NCBI GenBank assembly: GCA_029863005.1
Contig: JAOTWF010000017.1
Span: forward strand, 1 to 39,007
DNA from: Gammaproteobacteria bacterium
GTDB lineage: Bacteria > Pseudomonadota > Gammaproteobacteria > Acidiferrobacterales > Sulfurifustaceae
Direction of reading: 5' to 3'
DNA: 39,007 nucleotides
Shown: positions 11,564 to 19,632 of the stretch, in pieces
Layout: each line of letters starts with the position of its first letter
Numbering within the stretch: the first letter of the stretch is position 1
Made by a program: the position numbers and the translations under genes
The notes under the pieces: model-generated
Databases searched by the model: none
Told to the model about the DNA's origin: nothing
Seen by the model: only the letters and a program-made list of their open reading frames with translations

Positions 11564-12292
11564 ATGAAAAGTTGTATCGTATTTTTCCTTCTCACCCTGC
11601 CCATTTCCCTGAACGCCTGGGGCAAGGATTCGACAGACCTTAAGACTGACAAGCAGAAATTCAGCTATTCCGCGGGCTATCAGGTCGGTCAAAATATCAA
11701 GCGCCAAAACCTTGATCTGGATTCGAAGTCCTTCAGCCAGGGCGCGCAGGACGCCATCGCCAATAAACCCTCTAAGCTCAAGCCGGAGGAGATGCAGGCG
11801 GCGATAGAGGCCCAACAGAAAAAGACCATGGAAAAACACGAAGCCATGGCAAAAAAGAATCTAGAGGCCGGACAGGCCTTCCTGGCGGCCAACAAGAAAA
11901 AACCCGGTGTGGTGACGCTCCCCAGCGGACTGCAATACAAAATCATCACCGAAGGTAAGGGCAAACAGCCAAAGAGCACCGATTCCGTCGTCGCCCACTA
12001 TCGCGGCATGCTGATCAATGGCACCGAGTTCGACAGTTCCTACCAGCGCAATGAACCCGCCACCTTTCCGGTGGGCGGTGTGATCAAAGGCTGGCAGGAA
12101 GTCCTGCCGCTGATGAAGGAAGGTTCCAAGTGGCAGGTATTCATTCCCGCGGATCTCGCCTACGGGCCGCGCGGGGCCAGTGCCGCCGTCGGGCCGAATG
12201 AAGTACTAATTTTCGACATTGAGCTGCTTTCAGTCGAAAGCAATACCAATGAAAGCAGGCCCAAACGCAAGAAACCGAAGAGAGAAGAATAA
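11564..12292 (+). CDS. FKBP-type peptidyl-prolyl isomerase, Mip/FkpA-like, exported
   Basis: The protein speeds cis-trans isomerisation of Xaa-Pro bonds and probably assists folding in the periplasm. It is 242 residues long. A signal peptide covers about residues 1-19. A helical dimerisation region (FSYSAGYQVGQNI, about 33-110) is followed by the FKBP domain (about 115-225), with conserved DSVVAHYRGML, GTEFDSSY, GGVIKGWQE and IPADLAYGPRG. The end is a strongly basic tail, PKRKKPKREE. The ATG at 11564 has AAGGAG five bases upstream, clearly better than the earlier in-frame start. It lies 50 bases after valS, so co-transcription is possible. Confidence 0.9.
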   Translation: MKSCIVFFLLTLPISLNAWGKDSTDLKTDKQKFSYSAGYQVGQNIKRQNLDLDSKSFSQGAQDAIANKPSKLKPEEMQAAIEAQQKKTMEKHEAMAKKNLEAGQAFLAANKKKPGVVTLPSGLQYKIITEGKGKQPKSTDSVVAHYRGMLINGTEFDSSYQRNEPATFPVGGVIKGWQEVLPLMKEGSKWQVFIPADLAYGPRGASAAVGPNEVLIFDIELLSVESNTNESRPKRKKPKREE

Positions 12293-12303
12293 CAAAATCC
12301 TGG

Positions 12304-12714
12304 CTACCCCCGGCGCCGGAGCTTGTAGGCGGTCATGTCCGTCACGAGTTCCGGATAGGGAATGGCCTCAATGTTGTTGTATTTTTCTACCGCCAGCGCG
12401 ACGAGGGCGTGGACATTTTTCACCTCGCCGGAACCGGTGGCACCGGCCTGCAGGATCCGTTGCAGACCCAGCAGGCCGCCGAACTGGATTTTCCCCAGCA
12501 CGCTGTGTGGCATGGTGAGTAAATCATCTTCCACGCCAAAGGCGGGCAATGCCGCGGATTTCATCTGCATGAACAGCATTGCACAACGCCGATGCGCATC
12601 ATGGGATTTGCAGACAACGTCCGGTCCGCCGCGCCGTGCGACCGGCTCGCCTTGCTCGCAGCCGAATTGGTTGGTCACGAGCGTGTTGCTGAAAGCACAT
12701 TTGTATTCTTCCAT
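12304..12714 (-). CDS. Conserved-looking small four-cysteine protein, function unknown
   Basis: I do not recognise a named family. From the ATG at 12714 the product is 136 residues. Its first 44 residues hold four cysteines, C6, C19, C35 and C44, with RRGGPDVVC and HRRC around the last two; this spacing could bind a metal or an iron-sulfur cluster, but that is inference. The middle, LPAFGVEDDLLTMPHSVLGKI followed by QFGGLLGLQRIL, looks like an ordered helical core. There is no signal peptide or membrane segment. AAAGG abuts the start codon, so the ribosome binding site is poor. It lies 26 bases after a DUF2384-like gene on the same strand, suggesting the two products work together. It converges on the FKBP gene. 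Confidence 0.65.
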   Translation of the reverse strand: MEEYKCAFSNTLVTNQFGCEQGEPVARRGGPDVVCKSHDAHRRCAMLFMQMKSAALPAFGVEDDLLTMPHSVLGKIQFGGLLGLQRILQAGATGSGEVKNVHALVALAVEKYNNIEAIPYPELVTDMTAYKLRRRG

Positions 12715-12740
12715 CCTTTGGTTCTTTTCGTTTAACCCGG

Positions 12741-13190
12741 TTAATGGTCGGAACCGCTGATGTGCCAATCATAGGCGCAGTCCAGGTGGGTGCGCACCGC
12801 GATGATGCCGGCGAGTCCATCCTCGAGCATGGCCGCCATCGGAGTACGATCCTCGAAACGGTGATTCGTCCGGTTCATCCAGATGTTTCCCATGTGCGCA
12901 TTGTGCGGATAGGACGTGCGCAGGGCATCGGCAATGCCGATCAAATGCTCAATGCGCTCCATGACCTGCTCGTTTTCTGGAAACGGCGTGTTCTGGCGGA
13001 ACTGACGGATGGCGCCAGGACGCGTATTGTGCGGCAGCGCCAACAAAGCAACCTGTTGGGCCGCGCTGGCCCCCCAGCTGTCCAGCAGGCCGACCACAGC
13101 ACGGGTTAGAGCGATCCGGTCTTCCAGATTCATTTTCTGCATGATGGATAGCGCCATGGTAAATCGCGTCGGCAGTGCCTGTAAACGCAC
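12741..13190 (-). CDS. DUF2384 (MbcA/ParS/Xre antitoxin-type) domain protein
   Basis: The C-terminal part (WMNRTNHRFEDRTPMAAMLE followed by DGLAGIIAVRTHLD) matches the pattern of the toxin-binding domain shared by Xre, MbcA and ParS antitoxins. The preceding region (LEDRIALTRAVVGLLDSWGA up to FRQNTPFP) is helical, as in those proteins, where it can bind DNA. In such systems the antitoxin usually precedes a RES-domain toxin. No RES toxin is present here; the following gene is a four-cysteine protein. The start is uncertain: the GTG at 13190 keeps the whole conserved region (149 residues), and ATGs at 13157, 13142 and 13133 are alternatives. None has a clear ribosome binding site. It begins 35 bases after the prfC stop. 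Confidence 0.7.
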   Translation of the reverse strand: MRLQALPTRFTMALSIMQKMNLEDRIALTRAVVGLLDSWGASAAQQVALLALPHNTRPGAIRQFRQNTPFPENEQVMERIEHLIGIADALRTSYPHNAHMGNIWMNRTNHRFEDRTPMAAMLEDGLAGIIAVRTHLDCAYDWHISGSDH

Positions 13191-13225
13191 ATGATTGTCG
13201 ATGACATCGACGCCTTGGTGTCGCG

Positions 13226-14806
13226 TTAATGTTCGCGAGTGGCGTTAAAGCGAATCTGCGGCCAGCGCTCCATCGTGAGCTGGAGATTGACCAGCGTCGG
13301 GGCCAGGTAGGTCAGGTTACCGGCGCGATCGAGGGCCAGTCGGGTTTCGCCGTTGTGGCGAAAATCTTCAAGCTTCTTTGGGTCATCGCTGTCGATCCAG
13401 CGCGCCGTAGCCACGTCAATGGTGTCATAAGTGCATTCCACGCCATATTCGTGTTTGAGACGATAGGCCACCACATCGAACTGCAGCGCCCCCACGGCAC
13501 CAAGAATGAGGTCGTTACTGATCAGGGGCCGAAAAATCTGTGTGGCCCCCTCCTCACTCAGCTGGTCCAGCCCCTTCTGCAGCGCCTTCATGCGCAGCGG
13601 GTCGCGCAATATCACGCGCCGGAAGAGCTCGGGCGCAAAATACGGTACCCCGGTGAATTTGAGGTCCTCACCCTCGGTGAAGGTATCGCCGATTTGGATC
13701 GTGCCGTGGTTGTGCAGACCAATGATATCGCCAGCATACGCCTCATCCACCTGCTCGCGTTCACGGGCCATAAAGGTGATCGCATTACCGATTTGCACAT
13801 CACGATTCAGGCGCACCTGGCGAATTTTCATGCCGCGTGAGTATTTTCCTGACGTGATGCGCAAAAACGCGATGCGGTCGCGGTGCTTGGGGTCCATGTT
13901 CGCCTGAATCTTGAAAACGAATCCGGTCAGGGCCGTCTCGTTCGATTCGACCGTGCGTGTCGCGGTCTCCCGCGAAAGTGGGGGCGGTGCGTGTTGCACA
14001 AAATCATCCAGCAGCTCGCGCACGCCGAAATTATTGATTGCAGAACCGAAAAACACCGGCGTCTGTTCCCCGCGCCGGTATTGTTGTGGATCAAAGTCAT
14101 GGCTGGCGCCCTTGACCAGTTCAATCTCTGCCCGGAGTTCACCCGCCTGCTCGCCGAGAACCTCATCCAGCTTCGGATTATTCAGGCCGTGGATGATCAC
14201 ACCTTCCTGGATTTTGCCGCCGTGCTGGGGGCTGAAGAAATGCACGCTGTCCTCGGCAAGGTGATATACCCCTTTGAAGCGCCGGCCGCTGCCGATGGGC
14301 CAGGTCACCGGCGCACAACGGATTTTGAGCACAGTTTCAACTTCGTCCATGAGTTCGACCGGGTCGCGCGACTCGCGATCAAGCTTGTTGATGAACGTCA
14401 TGATCGGCGTGTGTCGCAGGCGGCAGACCTCCATCAGATTGATGGTGCGCTGCTCCACGCCCTTCGCGCCGTCGATCACCATTAGCGCCGAGTCCACCGC
14501 CGTCAGGGTTCGGTAAGTGTCCTCGGAAAAATCCTCGTGGCCGGGCGTGTCCAGCAGATTGACGACATGGTCCTGATACGGGAATTGCATCACCGACGAT
14601 GTCACGGAGATGCCACGCTGTTTCTCAAGCTCCATCCAGTCGGACGTGGCGTGACGCGCGGCCTTACGCCCTTTTACAGCACCGGCAAACTGGATCGCGC
14701 CACCGAACAGCAACAGCTTTTCAGTGAGCGTGGTCTTGCCCGCATCGGGATGGGAGACGATCGCGAACGTGCGCCGCCGCGCGATCTCGGATTGAAAATC
14801 AGTCAT
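13226..14806 (-). CDS. prfC: Peptide chain release factor 3
   Basis: RF3 is a translational GTPase that removes RF1 or RF2 from the ribosome after peptide release. The product is 526 residues from the ATG at 14806 ([20 protein letters not shown]), close to the E. coli length of 529. G1 is SHPDAGKTT at 18-26, switch regions include [13 protein letters not shown]3 is [11 protein letters not shown], and G4 is NKLD. RF3-specific C-terminal segments follow, such as [22 protein letters not shown] extension to 14839 is possible but would run through the terminator of the cold-shock gene. No ribosome binding site is obvious. Confidence 0.96.
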   Translation of the reverse strand: MTDFQSEIARRRTFAIVSHPDAGKTTLTEKLLLFGGAIQFAGAVKGRKAARHATSDWMELEKQRGISVTSSVMQFPYQDHVVNLLDTPGHEDFSEDTYRTLTAVDSALMVIDGAKGVEQRTINLMEVCRLRHTPIMTFINKLDRESRDPVELMDEVETVLKIRCAPVTWPIGSGRRFKGVYHLAEDSVHFFSPQHGGKIQEGVIIHGLNNPKLDEVLGEQAGELRAEIELVKGASHDFDPQQYRRGEQTPVFFGSAINNFGVRELLDDFVQHAPPPLSRETATRTVESNETALTGFVFKIQANMDPKHRDRIAFLRITSGKYSRGMKIRQVRLNRDVQIGNAITFMAREREQVDEAYAGDIIGLHNHGTIQIGDTFTEGEDLKFTGVPYFAPELFRRVILRDPLRMKALQKGLDQLSEEGATQIFRPLISNDLILGAVGALQFDVVAYRLKHEYGVECTYDTIDVATARWIDSDDPKKLEDFRHNGETRLALDRAGNLTYLAPTLVNLQLTMERWPQIRFNATREH

Positions 14807-14837
14807 GTCGGATGTGAAATGGGATGCGCAATTATAC

Positions 14838-14867
14838 AAAAAAGAAACCCCGCCACGGCGGGGTTTC
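14838..14867 (-). terminator. Intrinsic terminator of the cold-shock gene
   Basis: Read on the minus strand, a 10-base-pair stem GAAACCCCGC/GCGGGGTTTC with a four-base loop is followed directly by six T. It lies 24 bases after the csp stop codon and 32 bases before prfC, separating the two transcripts. Confidence 0.92.
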
Positions 14868-14890
14868 CAAACTGACGGCTTATACCAGCC

Positions 14891-15097
14891 TCAGGCGTCG
14901 ACCACCACCTTGGTCGCCTGCATGCCCTTCGGTCCCTTCTGGGACTCAAAGCTCACGCTCTGCCCTTCGGCCAGGGACTTGAAACCACTGCCCTGGATAA
15001 CGGAGTGATGTACAAACACATCTTCGCCGCCGTCCTGCGGCTTGATAAAACCAAATCCTTTTGAATCGTTAAACCATTTTACGGTACCAGTACGCAT
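14891..15097 (-). CDS. Cold-shock domain protein (CspA family)
   Basis: This 68-residue single-domain OB-fold protein binds single-stranded RNA or DNA and acts as an RNA chaperone. RNP1 is KGFGFI (13-18) and RNP2 is VFVHH (27-31), both intact. The ending [13 protein letters not shown] is typical. GAGG lies six bases before the ATG at 15097. Upstream is about 130 bases of leader up to the terminator of the preceding gene, so a structured 5' leader as in E. coli cspA is possible, but I could not identify a cold box. A strong intrinsic terminator follows. Confidence 0.95.
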   Translation of the reverse strand: MRTGTVKWFNDSKGFGFIKPQDGGEDVFVHHSVIQGSGFKSLAEGQSVSFESQKGPKGMQATKVVVDA

Positions 15098-15229
15098 TAA
15101 TAACCTCGAATAAAAGTTTGTGTTGTGATGCAGAGCGTGAAAGGAATTTACGGGAGTGATCTTGAATGCGGATCCACCGAAACACTGACAACAAACTGCA
15201 GCCATAACAATATAGCCGAACAACTGGTG

Positions 15230-15262
15230 AAAAGCCACCGGCAGGTGCCCTGGCCCGGTGGC
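15230..15262 (-). terminator. Intrinsic terminator of the 85-residue protein gene
   Basis: On the minus strand, an 8-base-pair stem GCCACCGG/CCGGTGGC encloses a second stem CAGG/CCTG with a three-base loop and is followed by TTTT. It starts 22 bases after the stop codon of the small gene. Confidence 0.85.
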
Positions 15263-15283
15263 GGCAGCCAGAATGGCCGGGTA

Positions 15284-15541
15284 TCAAACCCCGTGCCAAA
15301 GCGCGCGCAATCTAAATTTTGCTCGCATCGGGAAATCCAGCAGTCCCCGGCTACGTCGCACCTCACGCAGGTACAGCTTGGCGGCGCGGAAACCGAGCCG
15401 GAATGAGCGCCGAAAGTATTCGACTTCCGTCAGGTGACCCCCCTTGAGGGCGTGCTCGAAACCGGCATTGAAGCGTGCTTCCCGCAAGTAGGCTGGGGCT
15501 CGCAAACCGATGTTGCGCGGCGTTGGATAGGCATGTGGCAT
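15284..15541 (-). CDS. Small basic protein of unknown function
   Basis: I do not recognise a characterised family. The 85-residue product is Arg/Leu/Ala rich and should be mostly helical (LRAPAYLREARFNAGFEHAL; later FRLGFRAAKLYLREVRRSRG). It has no signal peptide and no membrane segment. Support for a real gene comes from the context: GGGAGG lies five bases before the ATG at 15541, and a well-formed intrinsic terminator sits just downstream. The high positive charge would allow nucleic-acid or ribosome binding, which is only inference. It is transcribed on its own, divergent from the CnoX-like gene. Confidence 0.75.
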   Translation of the reverse strand: MPHAYPTPRNIGLRAPAYLREARFNAGFEHALKGGHLTEVEYFRRSFRLGFRAAKLYLREVRRSRGLLDFPMRAKFRLRALWHGV

Positions 15542-15642
15542 CTTTACCTCCCGCAAAAAGGGTCTTACTTCCCAAATATAGACCTTCCGGGAGTCGAATG
15601 TTTTCTTGTACGCCGGTAACGTATTTTATTATCGTTAGGTTC

Positions 15643-16509
15643 ATGGCCCATTCCCCATACGTCTTCGATGCCACGGCGGAGAATTTTCACACCCTGGTAC
15701 TGGAAAACTCCGACAAGGGACCGGTACTGGTAAATTACTGGTCTCCACGCGCCGGACCCTGCCTGATGCTGATGCCCCGCCTCATTCGCTTAGCCACTGA
15801 ATTCGGTGGACGCTTTTTGCTGGTCATGCTCAACACCGATGATCTCGGCCTCCTGGCACGTGAACACGGCGTCAACAGCCTTCCCACGATCAAAGTATTC
15901 CGGCGCGGCAAGGTGGTGGATACCTTGCGCGGCGCGGAGTCGGAAACCGTTTTGCGGGAATTTATTTCCAAGCACATGTTGCGCGAGACCAGCGACAAGA
16001 TCGCCGCGTCGGTTCAAGGATATCAGCGCGAAGACCTAGATCAGGCCGTGAGACAGGTGGCCGAAGCGGCACTGTCCGAACCGGAAAATCCGCACCTTGC
16101 CATCGATTTGGTGAAATTGCTCATGCTGCAACAGCGTTTCGCCCAGGCGGAAAGCCTTTTGAAGAACTTCCCTGAAAAAGTAAGGGACCATCCTGAAATA
16201 CAAGATTTGTCCGCACATGTAAGTTTCATACGTACAGCACAAGAATCCCCGCCTGTGCCCGCGTTGGAACAAACTCTTTCAGACAGCCCCGATGACCTTG
16301 AAGCTAGGTACCAATTGTGCGCCGTCAAGATAACGCAGAATGACTACGCAGCTGCCATGCAACAGTTGCTGGAAATAGCCCGACGCGACTTTGACTTCCG
16401 TGGTCAAGCCGCGTCTCGTGGAATGCATGCCATCTTCAGCCTGTTGGGGGTGGACAATGAACTTGTCCGACACTACCGGACCCTGCTGGATGAGGTCATG
16501 CAAAAATAA
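15643..16509 (+). CDS. cnoX: CnoX-like protein: thioredoxin domain plus TPR-like region
   Basis: The 288-residue product has an N-terminal thioredoxin fold (about residues 5-112, cis-proline at 81) and a C-terminal helical repeat region (about 125-288), including the LEARYQLCAVKITQNDYAAA segment typical of the CnoX/YbbN family. E. coli CnoX is a chaperone that protects proteins during bleach stress and works with GroEL and DnaK. In the active-site loop (SPRAGPC, 34-40) the first cysteine of CGPC is alanine, so ordinary disulfide reduction is not expected; C40 remains and could form a mixed disulfide. E. coli CnoX likewise lacks the first cysteine. The ATG at 15643 has AGG a few bases upstream; an ATG at 15598 is less likely. 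Confidence 0.85.
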   Translation: MAHSPYVFDATAENFHTLVLENSDKGPVLVNYWSPRAGPCLMLMPRLIRLATEFGGRFLLVMLNTDDLGLLAREHGVNSLPTIKVFRRGKVVDTLRGAESETVLREFISKHMLRETSDKIAASVQGYQREDLDQAVRQVAEAALSEPENPHLAIDLVKLLMLQQRFAQAESLLKNFPEKVRDHPEIQDLSAHVSFIRTAQESPPVPALEQTLSDSPDDLEARYQLCAVKITQNDYAAAMQQLLEIARRDFDFRGQAASRGMHAIFSLLGVDNELVRHYRTLLDEVMQK

Positions 16510-16714
16510 AATTTTTCTGGCAGTCAATTCCCGCAAGTTAATCGTCGTCGAAAAAACTGAAGCGGAACGGGAGATAGCCAGGATCAGAGCCGAAAAAAGG
16601 AACAACGGCGTGCTGCCGTGCGCAATATGCTGCGTGATATGCAGAAAAATGCGCCAGGAGAGCTGTTCGAACAATAGTTACAAGATTGTGCGTTGTGATG
16701 GTGCAATAACTGGT
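16510..16714. other. Gap between convergent genes with a possible gene remnant
   Basis: No complete gene is visible. Two overlapping plus-strand frames look protein-like: one reads EKTEAEREIARIRAEKRNN, and a frame shifted by -1 at the run of six A (16593-16598 region) reads KKEQRRAAVRNMLRDMQKN then ends at TAG 16675-16677. Joined, they would give a charged helical stretch, but neither has a start codon. It may be a decayed small gene or chance. No terminator is clear on either strand. Confidence 0.3.
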
Positions 16715-17893
16715 TTACTTCGTTCCGTCGCGCTGAACGGGTGAATTTTTTTCCTGAAGGATTTTTTCAATCTGACGGTCGTCGATCCACAAGAATGCCG
16801 CTCGCGTTACCGCGGAAACGGTATACATGCGTGGTTTGAGGTAGGAAACCGGATTACTGGAAGTAGGCGTCCCACCTTCGATGATTTTCCGGTTCCCATC
16901 AGCCGCCACCAACTGAACGCTGCCTTCGACAAGATAAAGGTTAAAGGTATCGTTCGTTCCCCGCTCAAGCAGCTGCGTCCCCGGCGGTACTTTGTACACC
17001 AGGCATTCATTGGCAAGCCGTTCAAGTTTCTCATGCTCCATGTTACGGAAACGAGAGAAGAGTTTGAGGGTCTCAACATCCGCCGGTTCCGGATGACCGA
17101 CCAGCGAAGATGCAATATTACTGAGTAAAGTATTGCCGCCGTCAGCATGTCCTGGTTGATCACCGTTCTTCGATAAGAAGGTCACCTGGCGTTCAGCCCG
17201 TTTATCAACATCGCCATACGGGTCAATTCCTGAGTCGCGCGTCGCGCGGCGACGGATATCCCCGATGAGCGTGAATTCCTCAGACTTACGCACGTCTTTT
17301 TTGATGATCCCCTGATAGATTTTTTCCTTGAGCATGCCAATTTCAGGGGTGTAGCGCCTGCCGACGGGTATTCCGGCCAGAATGTTCAGGACCTCCACCA
17401 CCGATGTTCCCCGTTCGTCTGAGATCGGCGCACGGTCGAGTTCAGAGGCGTAATCTGTCAGTGTCGTGTTTCTGTCGTACAGCACGGGGCAGTACACCAA
17501 AATGTCCGGCGTCGAGTTGTCCTTGTACTCAAGGAATATTTCCATACCCCGGTAAATGCTTTTCTCTCTGTTTTTCTTCTGAAATGTGGTCAAATCCAGT
17601 TCAGTTGTTCCGGTCATGGGATAAAGTCGGCGCACGATATTTTTCTCAAATAACAGCGTTTCTGAACCCCAGGGCCTTTTTTCCTTCGTACGATGAATAA
17701 TGGCCAAGCGGGAACTGCTCTTGGCTGGATTTTGAAGATAGGACATGAGAAAACGCCGGTTATAGTCTTCGAAAGCCTTCGTCAGTTTTGCGTCCACAAC
17801 GAAATTGCCGCTCCGGTTATAAGTACCAAGCTGGCCCTCGGGTGTCAGCACATAGAACCCGATCAAACCTGGAAATGTGTTGATTGTTCCCAT
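16715..17893 (-). CDS. Protein with a C-terminal cyclic-nucleotide-binding fold, unknown N-terminal region
   Basis: The 392-residue product has a region of about 270 residues that I do not recognise, with a VLYDRNTTLTDYASELDRAP segment, followed by a cNMP-binding-type beta roll (about 275-385: LFSRFRNMEHEKLERLANEC, VPPGTQLLERGTND, NLYLVEGSVQLV). The usual phosphate-binding cassette (GE...RxA) is replaced by NPVSYLKPRMYTVSAV, so binding of cAMP or cGMP is doubtful. There is no helix-turn-helix after the domain, so it is not a CRP-type regulator. No signal peptide or membrane segment. ATG at 17893 chosen over a TTG at 17944; neither has a good ribosome binding site. Confidence 0.75.
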   Translation of the reverse strand: MGTINTFPGLIGFYVLTPEGQLGTYNRSGNFVVDAKLTKAFEDYNRRFLMSYLQNPAKSSSRLAIIHRTKEKRPWGSETLLFEKNIVRRLYPMTGTTELDLTTFQKKNREKSIYRGMEIFLEYKDNSTPDILVYCPVLYDRNTTLTDYASELDRAPISDERGTSVVEVLNILAGIPVGRRYTPEIGMLKEKIYQGIIKKDVRKSEEFTLIGDIRRRATRDSGIDPYGDVDKRAERQVTFLSKNGDQPGHADGGNTLLSNIASSLVGHPEPADVETLKLFSRFRNMEHEKLERLANECLVYKVPPGTQLLERGTNDTFNLYLVEGSVQLVAADGNRKIIEGGTPTSSNPVSYLKPRMYTVSAVTRAAFLWIDDRQIEKILQEKNSPVQRDGTK

Positions 17894-17951
17894 GTTTCTG
17901 TTTCGAAAATTTGCCGAAAGTTTAATAATCTTTTCAGCGATCAATAGAACA

Positions 17952-17979
17952 GAATCCGCGAGCTACTTCCCGCGGATTC
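17952..17979. promoter_or_regulatory. Perfect 9-bp inverted repeat upstream of the cNMP-fold gene
   Basis: GAATCCGCG (17952-17960) and CGCGGATTC (17971-17979) are perfectly complementary with a 10-base spacer, about 60 bases before the start at 17893. No T run follows on either strand, so an operator or leader structure is more likely than a terminator. Confidence 0.45.
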
Positions 17980-18069
17980 GCGAAACACTCCAAACCCGAT
18001 GCTCGCGGTTTGTATCCCTTCTACCCATAAGTTTATGTAGTGGTTAGGATTATTCCAGTCAGTGCCGAG

Positions 18070-18088
18070 AAAAACGGCTTTTCAAGCC
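18070..18088 (-). terminator. Short intrinsic terminator after the NUDIX gene
   Basis: On the minus strand the stem GGCTT/AAGCC with loop GAA is followed by G and five T. It lies about 50 bases beyond the NUDIX stop codon. The stem is short but the position and T run fit. Confidence 0.6.
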
Positions 18089-18139
18089 AGGGCCATGTAA
18101 AACTGCCACCTTTGCGGGCTTCACATTAGGGATTTCGAG

Positions 18140-18664
18140 TTATGCCCGGCCTATAACTCTTTCTGCCCGAAACAGTCCTGCCAGGGTTTTGGAATCCGTT
18201 ATTTCACCTGTCCCGGCCAGCGCCAGCGCTTCGGTAAAGGGAACCCAGTGCGCCTCGAATACTTCATGGGCTTCATGCTGGGCTGAAACGCTGCTCAGTT
18301 CCCGCGCCAGGAAGAGATGCACAATCTCGGTAAATATGCCAGGGGAGCTGATGATATTTCCCAGAGATTCCCATCGGGTCGCCTGCCTTCCGGCTTCCTC
18401 CTGCAATTCACGCCGCGCCGTAACGAGCGGTGGCTCTCCCGGGTCAAGCTTGCCGGCGGGCAATTCCCACAGCCAGCCACCCGCCGCATGCCGGTACTGT
18501 CGCAGCAGACACACGCGGCCATCGACGTCGAGGGCCACGATGGCGGCGCCACCGGGGTGATGCACAATCTCTAGCTCAGTCTGGGCACCATTGGGAAGCG
18601 TAACATGCTCCAGCCAGAGATCGATGATTTTTCCATGATAAACGAGAGTTTTGCTGTCTGTCAC
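18140..18664 (-). CDS. nudF: NUDIX hydrolase, ADP-ribose pyrophosphatase type
   Basis: This family hydrolyses ADP-ribose and related nucleoside diphosphate sugars to AMP plus a sugar phosphate. The 174-residue product has a complete NUDIX box: G71, E77, R85, E86, E89, E90 and G92, in GKLDPGEPPLVTARRELQEE. SSPGIF just after it fits the ADP-ribose pyrophosphatase subgroup. The start is GTG at 18664, supported by GAGGA seven bases upstream; the open frame upstream of that is not needed. It is divergent from the M48 gene and ends before a small terminator. Exact substrate is inferred from family resemblance. Confidence 0.88.
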   Translation of the reverse strand: MTDSKTLVYHGKIIDLWLEHVTLPNGAQTELEIVHHPGGAAIVALDVDGRVCLLRQYRHAAGGWLWELPAGKLDPGEPPLVTARRELQEEAGRQATRWESLGNIISSPGIFTEIVHLFLARELSSVSAQHEAHEVFEAHWVPFTEALALAGTGEITDSKTLAGLFRAERVIGRA

Positions 18665-18818
18665 AATTTTTCCTCGCGGTCTGGAACACAAGCACAAGAT
18701 TACATTCTAACCGCCAAGAAGGTTTATTACTGCCGTTAAAATTAGTGGAAGCAACCACATCTAAAGGTAGAATCGCGCGACACACTGGACCCGCCATGGA
18801 AATAATTTGAACCATCCT

Positions 18819-19616
18819 ATGACACCTTACGCTAAATCCCTGAAGTTCACGATCGTCATTCTGGTAACCGGGGCGCTCCTGGGCGCTTGCGCCACCGTGC
18901 CTGAAACTGGCCGCTCGCAGATCCTGCTGGTCAGCCCGGCCCAGGAATCCCAGCTTGGTTTCCAGGAATTCGAGAAGCTGAAAAAGTCCGTTCCGATTTC
19001 TCAAGATGCAGCTGCGATTGCACAGTTGCAACGCGTAGGTCAACGAATTGCAGCCGTGGCGCCGTTGCCCAACGCGCGCTGGGAATTCGTGCTGTTCGAC
19101 AAGCCCGATACGCCCAACGCCTTTTGCCTGCCCGGCGGGAAGGTCGGTGTCTTCAGTGGGATCCTGCCTATTACAAAAGACGACGCTGGATTGGCCACCG
19201 TCATCGGACATGAAGTGGCGCATGCGGTGGCGCGCCACGGTGCGGAACGCATGTCCGAGGCCATGCTGATCCAGCTCGGGGGACAATTGCTGGAACAGGC
19301 GACAATCGGCCGCTCCGAGACCAGCCGCATACTGATGCAACAGGCCTACGGGATCGGCGCCACTGTCGGCGTGGCTCTACCGCATTCGCGCGGGCAGGAA
19401 CTGGAGGCAGATCGTCTCGGCGTGCTGTATATGGCGCGCGCTGGCTATCAACCGCGCGAGGCGATTGGTTTCTGGAAGCGTTTTGCGGAATACAAAGACA
19501 AGAAAGGCGGGGGGAAACAGGTGGAGTTTCTCAGCACTCATCCGCTCGATGAACAGCGCATCCGCCAGATCGAGGGGATCATCCCGCAGGCCGAAATGGA
19601 ATACCGGAAACCCTGA
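18819..19616 (+). CDS. M48 family metalloprotease, lipoprotein
   Basis: A zinc protease of the Ste24/LoiP/YcaL group, which degrade damaged or misassembled envelope proteins. The 265-residue product begins with a lipoprotein signal, lipobox LLGAC with the lipidated cysteine at 24. The zinc site is HEVAH at 131-135, with ELEAD (194-198) providing the third ligand. The TPNAFCLPGGKVGVFSG and AHAVARHGAERMS stretches are typical of the family. The start is ATG at 18819 rather than a TTG four codons earlier; the ribosome binding site is weak. It faces the NUDIX gene across 154 bases and converges on rimI. Confidence 0.92.
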   Translation: MTPYAKSLKFTIVILVTGALLGACATVPETGRSQILLVSPAQESQLGFQEFEKLKKSVPISQDAAAIAQLQRVGQRIAAVAPLPNARWEFVLFDKPDTPNAFCLPGGKVGVFSGILPITKDDAGLATVIGHEVAHAVARHGAERMSEAMLIQLGGQLLEQATIGRSETSRILMQQAYGIGATVGVALPHSRGQELEADRLGVLYMARAGYQPREAIGFWKRFAEYKDKKGGGKQVEFLSTHPLDEQRIRQIEGIIPQAEMEYRKP

Positions 19617-19632
19617 GGAAGGCGTTCACAAA

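Noticed and set aside
12741-13190. Complete RES-Xre type toxin-antitoxin locus
   Set aside because: Only the antitoxin-type domain is recognisable; no RES-domain toxin is present on either side.
14807-14839. Longer prfC starting at TTG 14839
   Set aside because: The extension would overlap the T run of the cold-shock gene terminator and adds residues not found in the RF3 family; ATG 14806 gives the normal length.
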